NCBI RefSeq assembly: GCF_900187365.1
Contig: NZ_FYDG01000001.1
Span: forward strand, 620,001-684,000
Direction: 5' to 3'
DNA from: Rhodoblastus acidophilus
Lineage (GTDB): Bacteria; Pseudomonadota; Alphaproteobacteria; Rhizobiales; Beijerinckiaceae
DNA: 64,000 nucleotides
Part shown: one piece after another, positions 1 to 8,349 of the stretch
How positions within the stretch are numbered: the stretch's first letter is position 1
How the letters are laid out: every line of letters starts with the position of its first letter
Translations under genes and position numbers: made by a program
The notes under the pieces: generated by a model
The model's input: the letters and a program-made list of their open reading frames with translations, nothing else
Database searches by the model: none
Told to the model about the DNA's origin: nothing

Positions 1-952
1 CCAGCGCCAGCAGCAGGGCGAGCGTGGCGCCGCTGTCGAGCGCGCCGAGCCGGCTGCGCAGAATGTCGGCGGTTTGCGCCCCCGCCTCATGCGCGTGCGA
101 CAGCCAGTCGAGCCATTCGGCCCGGTGGCGCGACGCCCAGTCGAGCCCCTGGGAGAGGAAATAGAGCAGCGCCGCATAGACCAGCAGCCGGCTCTGGCCG
201 CGATAGGCGTAAACCGCGCGCCAGCCGGCGAACCAGCGCGACGCGCCGGAATGGGCCGCGAGGTCGCGGGTCAGATCCTTGAAGGTCAGCAGGGGATCGC
301 CAGTAAGGCCGAAGCCGCGCATCCGCTCCGCGAAGCCGCCGCGCATCCTCCGGGCGAAATGATCGACGCGCGAGCCGGGCGATTCGTAAAGCAGGGTCTC
401 CGACAGAGCGGCGCGCCGCGCTTGCAGGTCGGACAGCGCCTGCCGCTCGGTCAGCAGCTTCTTGCGCATCAGATCGAGCCGATCCTGCGACTCGCGCGCC
501 GCCGCGCCGGCGTCGGCGGCGGAATCCGCCTCGCGCGCCGCCGCGCCGACCAGTTCTCCCTGCGTCGGCGCCAAAGCCCGGTAAAGCCCGGCCGCCAGCG
601 CGCGCTCCGGCTCCACCGCGAGATCGGCCGCCTCGAACCGCGCCACCGCGCCCGATCCCAGCCGCGCCGCGATCCAGCCGAGGGCGCTGCTCTTGCCGCC
701 CCCCGCCGGCGCCGCCAGGGCGAGCGCGAACGGCGTGGGCGCGACCTGGGCGAGATCGGCGAAACGGGCCAGCAGCGCCGGCTGCGGCGGCGCGTAGGCC
801 TCCGGCGGCAGGGGCGAATCGCTCACGAAGGCGGTGGAGACGGCCACGGCGGGCGCCGGCGCGGGCGCCGCGGGCGCAGCCGGAGCGGGTTTGGGCGCGG
901 GAAAGCGCGAAATGGGCGGGTCGGAAAGGAAATCTCTCTCGAAATCGGTCAC
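1..952 (-). CDS. P-loop NTPase, possibly membrane-associated (partial, C-terminus outside window)
   Basis: Reading the minus strand from a GTG at 950-952 gives an uninterrupted frame to the window edge (about 317 codons). GGAG lies six bases before the GTG. The protein starts with about 60 residues rich in Pro and Ala, then has a Walker A-like motif, APAGGGKSS, near residue 85. A charged, probably coiled-coil stretch follows around residues 140-185, with hydrophobic segments (LLVYAALLYFLSQGL and a last one at the edge). This order recalls KAP-type NTPases, but Walker B and the rest lie outside the window, so the family is an inference. The gene is divergent from ettA. Long plus-strand frames here are Arg-rich shadows. 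Confidence 0.6.
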   Translation of the reverse strand, partial: MTDFERDFLSDPPISRFPAPKPAPAAPAAPAPAPAVAVSTAFVSDSPLPPEAYAPPQPALLARFADLAQVAPTPFALALAAPAGGGKSSALGWIAARLGSGAVARFEAADLAVEPERALAAGLYRALAPTQGELVGAAAREADSAADAGAAARESQDRLDLMRKKLLTERQALSDLQARRAALSETLLYESPGSRVDHFARRMRGGFAERMRGFGLTGDPLLTFKDLTRDLAAHSGASRWFAGWRAVYAYRGQSRLLVYAALLYFLSQGLDWASRHRAEWLDWLSHAHEAGAQTADILRSRLGALDSGATLALLLAL

Positions 953-1132
953 GTCAGGCTCCGGCTGGCGAGCTTTATGTGTTCTCCTTAACGCAAAGCG
1001 CGGCGCGAAATAAGGCGCCGATCGGGGATATCCAAAAGCGACGGCGGCGAATTCCGCATTTGCGTCGGGCTGGAGCCGCCGCTACAAGATCGCGAAAGCT
1101 TATACCGGGACAACCGGCCACAGGGATCGAAC

Positions 1133-2785
1133 ATGGCGCGTCAATTCATTTATCACATGCAGGGACTCACCAAGACCTGGCCGGGCGGCAAGAAGGTGTT
1201 GGAAAACGTCCATCTTTCTTTCTATCCCGACGCCAAGATCGGCGTGCTCGGCGTCAACGGCGCGGGTAAATCGACGCTGCTCAAGATCATGGCCGGCATC
1301 GACAAGGATTTCAACGGCGAAGGTTTCGTCGCCGAGGGCGCGCGCGTCGGCTACCTGCCGCAGGAGCCCAAGCTCGACGAGACCCTCGACGTGCGCGGCA
1401 ATGTGATGCTCGGCGTCAAGGAAAAGAAGGACATTCTCGACCGCTACAACGAACTCGCCATGAATTATTCGGACGAGACGGCGGACGAGATGACCCGGCT
1501 GCAAGACGAGATCGAGGCGAAGAACCTCTGGGATCTCGACAGCCAGGTCGATCAGGCGATGGAGGCCCTGGGCTGCCCGCCGGACGACTGGGCCGTGGAA
1601 AAGCTCTCGGGCGGCGAGAGGCGCCGCGTGGCGCTGTGCAAGCTGCTGCTGGAGCAGCCGGAACTGCTGCTGCTGGATGAGCCGACCAACCATCTCGACG
1701 CCGAGACGGTGAACTGGCTGGAAGGCCATTTGCGCGAGTACCCGGGCGCGATCCTGATCGTCACCCACGACCGCTACTTCCTCGACAATGTCACCAGCTG
1801 GATTCTCGAGCTGGATCGCGGCCGGGGTATTCCCTACGAGGGCAATTATTCGTCCTGGCTGGTGCAGAAGCAGAAGCGCCTCGCCCAGGAAGGCCGCGAG
1901 GACGAAGCGCGCCAGCGCGCCATCGAGGCGGAAAGCTCCTGGATCTCGTCCAGCCCCAAGGCGCGTCAGGCCAAGTCCAAGGCGCGTATCCAGCGTTACG
2001 ACGAACTGGTCGCCAAGCAGAGCGACAAGGCGCCCTCCACCGCCGAAATCATCATCCCCGTGGCCGAGCGCCTCGGCCAGAACGTCATCGAGTTCAAGAG
2101 CCTCAACAAGGGGTTCGGCGACAAGCTGTTGATCGACGACCTGTCGTTCAAGCTCCCCCCCGGCGGCATCGTCGGCGTGATCGGACCGAACGGCGCCGGC
2201 AAGACCACCCTGTTCCGCATGATCACCGGCCAGGACAAGCCGGACGGCGGCGAGATCGAGATCGGCGAAAGCGTGGAGCTCGGCTATGTCGACCAGTCGC
2301 GCGACGCGCTCGACGACAAGAAGACCGTGTGGGAGGAGATTTCCGGCGGCAACGACGTGATCTATCTCGGCAAGCGCGAGATCAATTCGCGCGGCTATTG
2401 CTCGACCTTCAACTTTAAAGGCGCCGACCAGCAGAAGAAGGTCGGGATGCTCTCGGGCGGCGAACGCAACCGCGTGCATTTGGCCAAAATGCTGAAAAAG
2501 GGCGCCAACGTCCTGCTGCTCGACGAACCGACCAACGATCTCGACGTCGATACCTTGCGCGCTTTGGAAGAGGCGCTGGAGGAATACGCGGGCTGCGCCG
2601 TGATCATCTCGCATGACCGCTTCTTCCTCGACCGCATCGCCACGCACATGCTGGCGTTCGAGGGCGACAGCCATGTCGAATGGTTCGAGGGCAATTTCGC
2701 CGATTACGAGGAAGACAAGAAGCGCCGGCTCGGCCTCGACAGCGTCATCCCGCACCGGCTGAAATACAAGAAGTTTTCGCGCTGA
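1133..2785 (+). CDS. ettA: Energy-dependent translational throttle protein EttA (ABC-F ATPase)
   Basis: A 550-aa soluble ABC-F protein with two ATP-binding cassettes and no membrane segments. Cassette 1 has Walker [10 protein letters not shown] near residue 40, signature LSGGERRR and Walker [13 protein letters not shown]. Cassette 2 has [17 protein letters not shown] and [11 protein letters not shown]. Between them is the charged linker typical of ABC-F factors, and cassette 1 contains an arm-like insertion ([20 protein letters not shown]). Length and the opening [13 protein letters not shown] fit EttA closely. The family binds the ribosomal E site and gates the first elongation step according to the ATP/ADP ratio. 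It appears monocistronic and has a strong terminator right after the stop. A 581-codon frame on the opposite strand is a codon-bias shadow. Confidence 0.95.
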   Translation: MARQFIYHMQGLTKTWPGGKKVLENVHLSFYPDAKIGVLGVNGAGKSTLLKIMAGIDKDFNGEGFVAEGARVGYLPQEPKLDETLDVRGNVMLGVKEKKDILDRYNELAMNYSDETADEMTRLQDEIEAKNLWDLDSQVDQAMEALGCPPDDWAVEKLSGGERRRVALCKLLLEQPELLLLDEPTNHLDAETVNWLEGHLREYPGAILIVTHDRYFLDNVTSWILELDRGRGIPYEGNYSSWLVQKQKRLAQEGREDEARQRAIEAESSWISSSPKARQAKSKARIQRYDELVAKQSDKAPSTAEIIIPVAERLGQNVIEFKSLNKGFGDKLLIDDLSFKLPPGGIVGVIGPNGAGKTTLFRMITGQDKPDGGEIEIGESVELGYVDQSRDALDDKKTVWEEISGGNDVIYLGKREINSRGYCSTFNFKGADQQKKVGMLSGGERNRVHLAKMLKKGANVLLLDEPTNDLDVDTLRALEEALEEYAGCAVIISHDRFFLDRIATHMLAFEGDSHVEWFEGNFADYEEDKKRRLGLDSVIPHRLKYKKFSR

Positions 2786-2791
2786 TTTTTG

Positions 2792-2818
2792 AGGCCGGGC
2801 CGAAACGCCCGGCCTTTT
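2792..2818 (+). terminator. Rho-independent terminator of ettA
   Basis: Stem GGCCGGGC / GCCCGGCC around a six-base loop, extended by an A-T pair and followed by TTTT, seven bases after the ettA stop codon. Confidence 0.85.
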
Positions 2819-2870
2819 CGATCGGCCCGGGCGGGTTGAAACCAAACCGGGCCGCTGGCGTTAGGCGCTC

Positions 2871-3542
2871 ATGTCGCTTGAGCCATTGCCCCCCTATTTC
2901 AAACGCCATTACACGCCCGCCGAATTGGTCGCCGACGCCCTGGTGCATGGCATCGCCATCGTCGCCGGGCTGGTGGGATTCGCCGCGCTGTTCTTTCGGC
3001 TCGGTGAAAAAGGCGATGCGGCCAACGCCGCCGCGATCGGCGTCTATGCGGTCGCCTTCTTCCTGCTGTTCGGCTTTTCCTGCGCCTATAATCTGAGTCC
3101 GCCCTGCCGCGTCAAATGGCTGCTGCGGCGGCTGGATCACGCCGGAATTTTCTTGATGATTTCCGGCACTTATACCGCATTGCTGTCGCAGGCCTTGCCC
3201 GACGCGCGCATCGCCGCCATGATGGCCTGCGTCTGGGTCGCCTCGATCGGAGGCGCCGCCATCGCCCTGCTCGCCACGCCCGGCCGGTTCGACCGCGTGC
3301 TGCTGGCGCTTTACCTCACGCTGGGCTGGGCGGCGATGATCGGCGCGCCGCGCCTGATGGCCACCCTGCCCGCAGACGTGCTTTACCTTATGCTCGCCGG
3401 CGGCGTGGTCTATTCGCTCGGCGTGCCGTTCCACCTGTGGAACAGCCTGAAATACCAGAACGCCATCTGGCACGGCTTTGTCACCGTCGCCGCCGCCTGC
3501 CAGCTCGCCGGAGTGGCCAAGGCCGTCGGCCACGGCGGCTGA
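2871..3542 (+). CDS. Hemolysin III / PAQR family membrane protein, copy 1
   Basis: A 223-aa protein with about seven hydrophobic helices, the usual size for bacterial YqfA/TrhA-type members of the hemolysin III (PAQR) family. Family signatures visible are the early helix with VHGIAIVAG, the central RLDHAGIFLMISGTYTALL block carrying the conserved Asp/His, and the terminal NAIWHGFV. These proteins sit in the inner membrane and may be metal-dependent hydrolases or modulators of membrane energetics; the physiological role is not established. A close paralogue, sharing most of these blocks, lies 1.7 kb downstream on the same strand. Haemolysis should not be assumed from the family name. Confidence 0.88.
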   Translation: MSLEPLPPYFKRHYTPAELVADALVHGIAIVAGLVGFAALFFRLGEKGDAANAAAIGVYAVAFFLLFGFSCAYNLSPPCRVKWLLRRLDHAGIFLMISGTYTALLSQALPDARIAAMMACVWVASIGGAAIALLATPGRFDRVLLALYLTLGWAAMIGAPRLMATLPADVLYLMLAGGVVYSLGVPFHLWNSLKYQNAIWHGFVTVAAACQLAGVAKAVGHGG

Positions 3543-3629
3543 CGGCCGCGGCGGCGACTGCCGCTATTTTGCTCTTGATTGCCTTATGAAATATACTCAA
3601 AACTCCTATTGAAATATGGATTCGCCGCA

Positions 3630-4166
3630 ATGCTTCGTTTTCCCTTTGGTTTCGTCGTACTTGTCTGTCTGGCCTCGCCGGCCCTCGCCCAACCGGCCCC
3701 GGCTCAAGAGACGCAGGCGCCCCAATGTCCGCAAGACGCAGCGCCTCTACCTGCGGAACTATCGGCCTGGACCGCGCCAAACCCCATGACCGCCGCCACC
3801 CGGCCCGAGGAATTGAGCCGGGCCGAACTCAAGCCCGGCGTCGCCGTCAAGGCCGCGCTGGCGCACACGCCCGAGGTGAATTATCTGGCGCGCCCCACCA
3901 AACCGGGCGGCGGCGTGGCTTATGGCGGCCTGTTCCACATCGCCATCGCCGAGCCGGGAACGTATAGGGTGGCGCTCGGCAACGCCTCCTGGGTCGATGT
4001 GATCAAGGACGGCGGCAAGATCGAATCCTCCGCCCATGGCGGCGGCCCCGCCTGCTCCGGCGTGCGCAAGATGGTGGATTACCCCATGCAGGCCGGCGAT
4101 TACGTGGTCCAGCTGTCGGCGGGCGCCGACGCGCAAACCGGCGTGCTCGTGGTCAAGCTGCCGTGA
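3630..4166 (+). CDS. Exported periplasmic protein of unknown function
   Basis: Start chosen at the Met that opens a clear signal peptide (MLRFPFGFVVLVCLASPALAQ, cleavage after ALA). The mature part is about 157 aa, predicted beta-rich, with a core around GGLFHIAIAEPGTYRVALG, ASWVDVIKDGG and a conserved-looking HGGGPACSGVRKMVDYPM segment. I know similar alphaproteobacterial proteins, some apparently mislabelled as homogentisate dioxygenase, but no function is demonstrated to my knowledge. Its TGA overlaps the GTG of the downstream diheme peroxidase by four bases, so the two are probably made together and may act on the same periplasmic substrate or metal. Confidence 0.75.
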   Translation: MLRFPFGFVVLVCLASPALAQPAPAQETQAPQCPQDAAPLPAELSAWTAPNPMTAATRPEELSRAELKPGVAVKAALAHTPEVNYLARPTKPGGGVAYGGLFHIAIAEPGTYRVALGNASWVDVIKDGGKIESSAHGGGPACSGVRKMVDYPMQAGDYVVQLSAGADAQTGVLVVKLP

Positions 4167-5107
4167 TCGCGGCGGGTCTGGCCCGCTGGGCCTTGCTTGG
4201 CGCCGCGCTGACGGCTGCGGCGCAAGGCGTCGCGTCGGCCGCCGACGCTCCGGCCTCGCCGATCACGATCGAATTGGGGCGGCGGCTGTTTTACGACGCC
4301 GACCTGTCGATCAACGGCACGATGGCCTGCGCCACCTGCCACGAACAGCATCGAGGGTTTGCCGACGGCAACCGCACCCATCCCGGCGCGCTCGATCATC
4401 CCGGCAAGCGAAATGTACCGGGGTTGCAGAATGTCGCCCAACTTCACCATTTCACCTGGGCCAGCCGGGCGACGACGGATCTCGAACATCAGGCCGAAAC
4501 GCCGCTGCTCGGCCAGCGCCCGATCGAAATGGGCATGACCGAGGCTGTGCTGGCGCCGCGTCTTAAGGCCAGCGCCTGCTATACCAAAATGTTCGCCGCC
4601 GCTTTTCCCGAAAAGAACGGCGAAATCAGCCTGACCACGGCGACGCAGGCGCTGGCGAGTTTCGAGCGCACGCTGGTTTCCTACGAAGCGCCCTACGATC
4701 AGGCCAAACGCGGCGGCGCGCCGCTTTCGGCCGAGGCGGAGGCGGGACGGGCGATTTTCGACGGCAAGGGCGGCTGCCGCGTCTGCCATTCCGGCGACAA
4801 TTTCACCGACGACGCGTTTCATGCGCTGGAGCCGGCGGCGGCGGGCGACCGGGGGCTTGCCGACGAAACCGGCCGCGCCGAGGATTCCGGGCTGTTCCGC
4901 ACGCCTGGCCTGCGCAATGTGGCGCTGACCGCGCCCTATTTTCATGACGGCAAGGCGCCGACACTGGCCGAGGCGCTCCGCCGCCACGGCCTTGCGCTTT
5001 CGGAGGCGGAGACCGGCGCCCTCGCCGCCTTCCTGGAGAGCTTGACCGACCGATCCTTTTTGGCCGACCCGCGTTTCTCGCTACCCGACGCGGCCTGCCC
5101 GTTATAA
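4163..5107 (+). CDS. Diheme cytochrome c peroxidase / MauG family protein
   Basis: A 314-aa exported protein with two c-type heme sites, CATCH (Cys56-Cys59-His60) and CRVCH (Cys205-Cys208-His209). It also has family blocks LASFERTLVSYEAPYD, FRTPGLRNVALTAPYFHDG and a C-terminal ALAAFLESLTD. It belongs to the bacterial CCP/MauG group, whose members reduce H2O2 or use it to oxidise a protein partner; which of these applies cannot be told from sequence. The N-terminus is a signal peptide (to about residue 27), so heme attachment is periplasmic. The start is a GTG overlapping the previous stop as GTGA. No methylamine dehydrogenase or methanobactin genes are nearby. Confidence 0.9.
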   Translation: MIAAGLARWALLGAALTAAAQGVASAADAPASPITIELGRRLFYDADLSINGTMACATCHEQHRGFADGNRTHPGALDHPGKRNVPGLQNVAQLHHFTWASRATTDLEHQAETPLLGQRPIEMGMTEAVLAPRLKASACYTKMFAAAFPEKNGEISLTTATQALASFERTLVSYEAPYDQAKRGGAPLSAEAEAGRAIFDGKGGCRVCHSGDNFTDDAFHALEPAAAGDRGLADETGRAEDSGLFRTPGLRNVALTAPYFHDGKAPTLAEALRRHGLALSEAETGALAAFLESLTDRSFLADPRFSLPDAACPL

Positions 5108-5216
5108 GATCCGGCCGCCGTCGCCCGGACGGTCTTTCGACGGACGGAGGAGGCTCTTGCCATCATCCTGCCGCAAGCCTTAGTTTAACTCTAAACTTGC
5201 TGAGCCGGAGGCTTTT

Positions 5217-5888
5217 ATGTCGCTGCCCGAAGATCATCCCCGTTTGAAGAAGCGCCTCTATGGCGCCGACGAACTGGTCGCCGACGGGTTCGTCCATGCG
5301 CTGGCCATTGTCGCCGGGCTGATCGCGTTCGGCGTGCTGATCAATCATGCGGTGGCGCGCGGCGCCGTTTCCGACGCCTTCGCCTTCGGCGCCTACGCCG
5401 CCGGCTTCTTCCTGCTGTTCGGCTTTTCCTGCGCCTATAACATGACGCCGCCGTCCAATCTCAAATGGATGTTGCGGCGGTTCGACCACGCCTCGATCTA
5501 TCTGATGATCGCCGGAACCTACACCGCCCTGCTGTCGCAACTGCCGCAGGGGATTTTTGCCTGGTCGCTGGCGATCTTCGTCTGGGTGGTGGCGCTCGGC
5601 GGCGCGGCGGTCAAGGTGTTCCTGCCCGGCCGCTACGACCGCGCCTCGCTGTTCGTCTATCTCGCGCTCGGCTGGGTCGGCGTGATCGCCGCCAAGCCGA
5701 TCTACGATCACCTGCCGACGGCGACGCTGGCGCTCACGCTGGCCGGCGGCCTGCTCTATTCCGTCGGCGTGATCTTTTACCGCTGGCACAATCTGAAATT
5801 CCAGAACGCCATCTGGCATGGCTTCGTCGCGCTGGCCGCCGGCTGCCAATATGCCGGAATCGCCCAGGCCGTCGCATCATCGACATGA
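5217..5888 (+). CDS. Hemolysin III / PAQR family membrane protein, copy 2
   Basis: A 223-aa paralogue of the gene at 2871, with identical length and colinear motifs: VHALAIVAGLIAFG, AAGFFLLFGFSCAYNMTPP, RRFDHASIYLMIAGTYTALLSQ and FQNAIWHGFVALAAGCQYAG. Seven hydrophobic helices are expected. The start is supported by GGAGG about six bases before the ATG. Two copies around the peroxidase pair suggest a local duplication, followed either by insertion of the two-gene unit or by keeping it between the copies. The functional difference between the copies is unknown. Confidence 0.88.
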   Translation: MSLPEDHPRLKKRLYGADELVADGFVHALAIVAGLIAFGVLINHAVARGAVSDAFAFGAYAAGFFLLFGFSCAYNMTPPSNLKWMLRRFDHASIYLMIAGTYTALLSQLPQGIFAWSLAIFVWVVALGGAAVKVFLPGRYDRASLFVYLALGWVGVIAAKPIYDHLPTATLALTLAGGLLYSVGVIFYRWHNLKFQNAIWHGFVALAAGCQYAGIAQAVASST

Positions 5889-5965
5889 CGCGCCGCCAGG
5901 TTAACTGATGATTAAAACGGGGACATGATCATGATTTGGTCATGACCATGCGTTAACAGACGGCC

Positions 5966-6021
5966 GCGCGCTCGAAAATTTCACGATGTGGAAAGTGTAG
6001 CGAAAAGTCGAGCGCGCTTTT
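5966..6021 (+). terminator. Possible terminator downstream of hemolysin III copy 2
   Basis: Perfect 10-bp arms GCGCGCTCGA (5966-5975) and TCGAGCGCGC (6008-6017), with a 32-base loop, followed by TTTT. The long loop makes it a weaker candidate than a compact hairpin. Confidence 0.4.
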
Positions 6022-6086
6022 GGGCGCGCCCGGATTGACGAGGGCGCGCTTAAGCGGCAGGGTTCAGGCTGCTTTTGGGATCGCGC

Positions 6087-6893
6087 ATGAATATTCGGTT
6101 GCGTTTATCTGTGATGATGATTTTCGCCGCGCTCGCGGGATTTCCTGTGGTCGCGCCGGGCGAAACCCATGAACGCGTGCTGCGCGTCGCGCCGGAGGCG
6201 GCCTGCGCCGTGACCGAGGCTTTACCCACGCGGGTGGCGGGCCTGCCGAAATTTTTTCATGCCCTGGTGACAGGGCGCCCCGTGCGCATCGTCGCCATCG
6301 GGTCGTCCTCGACCGAGGGCGTCGGCGCCTCCGCGCCGAATCGGTCCTATCCGGCACAGTTGCGGGCGCTGCTCGAACTGGCGCTGCCCGCCAAGGATTT
6401 CGAGGTGTTCAATCTCGGCGTCGGCGGCGAGGTGGCGGCGACGACCGCCGCACGGCTCAAAACCGCCGTCGCCGCTCATGACCCCGATCTTGTGATCTGG
6501 CAGGTGGGCACCAACGACGCCCTGCGCGGGATTGCGCTGGACGATTACGAACGCGCCCTGCGCGCGGCGCTCGGCTTCCTCAAGGCGCGCGGCGACGACG
6601 TGCTGCTGGTGGGCATGCAGTGGACGCGCAAATTCGCCGCCAATCCGCACTATCTCGCGGTGCGCGACGCCACCGCCCGCGTGGCCGCCGAGGAAGGCGT
6701 CACGCTGGTGTCGCGCTTCGACGCCATGCGCCGCCTCGCCGACGCCAGCGGCCGCGAGGACCTGATCGGGCCGGACCAGCTGCACATGAACGATCGCGGC
6801 TACCGTTGCCTCGCCGAGCAGGTCGCCGCCACCCTGTCGCGGGCCAGCCCGGGGAAATTTTCGACCGCGGCCAATCCGTTGCAAACGCCCTGA
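6087..6893 (+). CDS. Exported SGNH/GDSL-family hydrolase
   Basis: A 268-aa protein with an N-terminal hydrophobic signal (MNIRLRLSVMMIFAALAGF). Block I of the SGNH fold is seen as IVAIGSSSTEGVGA, where the first Ser of SSST is the expected nucleophile. The Gly block is NLGVGGEVA, the Asn block is WQVGTNDA, and the catalytic Asp-x-x-His is DQLHMNDRGY near the C-terminus. All four blocks are present, so it should be an active esterase or lipase-like enzyme in the envelope; carbohydrate O-deacetylation is common in this family, but the substrate is unknown. The TTG twelve bases upstream is a less likely start. Confidence 0.85.
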   Translation: MNIRLRLSVMMIFAALAGFPVVAPGETHERVLRVAPEAACAVTEALPTRVAGLPKFFHALVTGRPVRIVAIGSSSTEGVGASAPNRSYPAQLRALLELALPAKDFEVFNLGVGGEVAATTAARLKTAVAAHDPDLVIWQVGTNDALRGIALDDYERALRAALGFLKARGDDVLLVGMQWTRKFAANPHYLAVRDATARVAAEEGVTLVSRFDAMRRLADASGREDLIGPDQLHMNDRGYRCLAEQVAATLSRASPGKFSTAANPLQTP

Positions 6894-6906
6894 CCGCTTC
6901 GGCGGG

Positions 6907-7425
6907 TCACGCCGGCGCGCTCAGGCTGTCGCGCCACGCCAGCACCGCCGCCGCGTCGCAGGACAGACAGGCGGCGCAATCGCCGGCGAAGGCGCGCCAG
7001 TCGTCCCATCGCTTGCGGGCGACGCCGATCAGCGTCGGCTGGCCCGCGGCCGCCGCCGCGCCGATTTCCGCCAGAAAACCGCCGCCTTCGGCCTCGGCCC
7101 GGCCAAACCGGCTGACCAGCAGCAGATCGGGCCGCGCGGCGAGGCTCTGGGCCAGCAGTCCGGCGGCTTCCGCCAGCGCGCCGCTGTCGAGCCGGCAGCC
7201 GCTCGCGCAGGCGCCGAGATCCTGCATGAGATCGAAGCTGCGGCCGCTGTCGATGTGAATGGCGTAGATCGTCTCGGCGCAGGGCGTCTGCACCACGCCG
7301 CCGACCCTTTGGCCGCGCGCCTCCAGAATTGCGCGCACCTGCGCGAACAGGGCGTCGATCGGCTCGCCCTCGTCATAGACCACGGCGGCGAGCTGCGGGA
7401 TTTCCTGTTGCGGCGGCTGGGTCAT
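6907..7425 (-). CDS. DUF2478 family protein, molybdenum-associated
   Basis: A 172-aa protein matching DUF2478, a small alpha/beta family often found beside molybdate transport or molybdenum-cofactor genes. Recognisable parts are AAVVYDEGEPIDALFAQVRAIL, a Cys-containing centre (DLGACASGCRLD) and PDLLLVSRFGRAEAEGGGF, which resembles nucleotide-binding relatives but has no classic Walker A. The C-terminal part has further Cys residues (CAACLSCD). Its ATG overlaps the tusA stop as ATGA, making it the third gene of the mobA-tusA-DUF2478 unit. Involvement in Mo or cofactor handling is inferred from context; the biochemical role is unknown. Confidence 0.8.
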   Translation of the reverse strand: MTQPPQQEIPQLAAVVYDEGEPIDALFAQVRAILEARGQRVGGVVQTPCAETIYAIHIDSGRSFDLMQDLGACASGCRLDSGALAEAAGLLAQSLAARPDLLLVSRFGRAEAEGGGFLAEIGAAAAAGQPTLIGVARKRWDDWRAFAGDCAACLSCDAAAVLAWRDSLSAPA

Positions 7426-7646
7426 CGTTGCTCCCGGCGGATGACGAAAACCGCCACGCCATCGCCGCGGCTTTGCGTTTCCAGCGTGTCGCCGGTTTCG
7501 CGCAGTAGATGCGGCAGATCGACCAGGCTCATCGGATCGGTGCAGGACACCTGAACCCGGTCGCCCGGCGCCAGATTCGCCAGGAATTTGCGCGTCTTCA
7601 GCACGGGCAGCGGACATTTGAGGCCGCGCAGGTCGAGCGTCTTCAC
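7422..7646 (-). CDS. TusA-family sulfur carrier protein
   Basis: A 74-aa cytoplasmic protein with the TusA signature LDLRGLKCPLPVLKTR, in which the Cys of the CPxP motif carries the persulfide. A TusA-type body follows (VSCTDPMSLVDLPHLLRETGD). TusA-like proteins deliver sulfur for tRNA thiolation and, in several bacteria, for molybdenum-cofactor maturation. The position between mobA and a DUF2478 gene favours a cofactor or molybdoenzyme role over tRNA thiolation. The start is a GTG overlapping the mobA stop (GTGA), and the stop overlaps the next ATG. Confidence 0.88.
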   Translation of the reverse strand: MKTLDLRGLKCPLPVLKTRKFLANLAPGDRVQVSCTDPMSLVDLPHLLRETGDTLETQSRGDGVAVFVIRREQR

Positions 7647-8260
7647 TGATTTTGTCCCAGAATCCTTTCCGCCTCGGCCAGATCGGCCGGCGTATTGACG
7701 TTATAGAAGGGATCGCGCGGTTCAACCGGCCATTCGGCCAAAGCGCAATCGAAGCGGCGCTGGAAGGCGCCGATGGCGCGCGCGCCCTCCTCCACCAGCG
7801 CGTGACGCAAGGCGCCGCGCAACGCCACGGGCCAGAGCGCGACCACCGGATGCGCGCGGCCGCCGGAGGCGGCGCAGGCGAGGCCGTCGCGGGTCGCGGC
7901 CGCCGCCGCGACCAGACGCGGTGCGAGATCGTCGGGCAGAAACGGGCAGTCGCAGGGCAGGCTCAGCACGGCGTCATAGTTTTCGCGCGCCGCATGATCC
8001 AGCGCCGCCAGCACGCCCGCCAGCGGACCGGCGTGGCCGGGCAGCGCGTCGACGATCACGGGCAGGCCGAGGTTCAGCGCCGCCGCCTCGCCAGCGTCAT
8101 GAACATTAAGCGCAATATCCAACTCGCGTGCGCTAAAGAAAACCACGCGGTCGATCAGGCGGCGGCCGCCCAGCATCGTCAGCGGCTTGCGCGCGCCCTC
8201 CATGCGGCGGGCGAGGCCGCCGGCGAGAATCACCACGAGGATGCGGGGCTGCCCTTGCAT
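7643..8260 (-). CDS. mobA: Molybdenum cofactor guanylyltransferase MobA
   Basis: A 205-aa enzyme that joins GMP to Mo-molybdopterin to make the MGD cofactor of DMSO-reductase-family enzymes. The nucleotide-binding loop ILAGGLARRMEGARKPL is at the N-terminus, followed by a metal/GTP region LSLPCDCPFLPDDL and the C-terminal NVNTPADLAEAERIL seen in MobA. Start chosen at the Met directly before GQPRILVV, since an upstream extension lacks family similarity. First gene of the minus-strand unit with tusA and DUF2478, and divergent from sahR. Confidence 0.9.
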   Translation of the reverse strand: MQGQPRILVVILAGGLARRMEGARKPLTMLGGRRLIDRVVFFSARELDIALNVHDAGEAAALNLGLPVIVDALPGHAGPLAGVLAALDHAARENYDAVLSLPCDCPFLPDDLAPRLVAAAAATRDGLACAASGGRAHPVVALWPVALRGALRHALVEEGARAIGAFQRRFDCALAEWPVEPRDPFYNVNTPADLAEAERILGQNQ

Positions 8261-8316
8261 GAAGCAATAATAGCCAAAAGCGCGACATTGGCGATGGACA
8301 CCAGTGCAAATCACGC

Positions 8317-8332
8317 ATAAAGATATCTTTAT
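8317..8332. promoter_or_regulatory. Palindromic operator, candidate SahR site
   Basis: ATAAAGATATCTTTAT is a perfect 16-bp palindrome 18 bases before the sahR ATG. It is AT-rich in a very GC-rich region and has the form expected of an ArsR/SahR-family site. Autoregulation of sahR-metF-metH is inferred. It lies between divergent genes, so mobA could also be affected. Confidence 0.7.
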
Positions 8333-8349
8333 ATCCTTCAGTCAGAGCC

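Noticed and set aside
74-991. 305-codon plus-strand frame
   Set aside because: Arg- and Gly-rich product antisense to the P-loop protein; codon-bias shadow.
1100-2845. 581-codon minus-strand frame over ettA
   Set aside because: Exactly antisense to a strongly conserved gene and with no recognisable motif.
3630-4166. Homogentisate dioxygenase label for the periplasmic protein
   Set aside because: The protein is small, exported and lacks cupin metal motifs; the label used for some relatives is probably an annotation error.
3630-5107. MbnP/MbnH (methanobactin-type) pair
   Set aside because: The diheme protein fits the MauG/MbnH superfamily, but the partner is too short and lacks MbnP features, and there are no methanobactin genes around.
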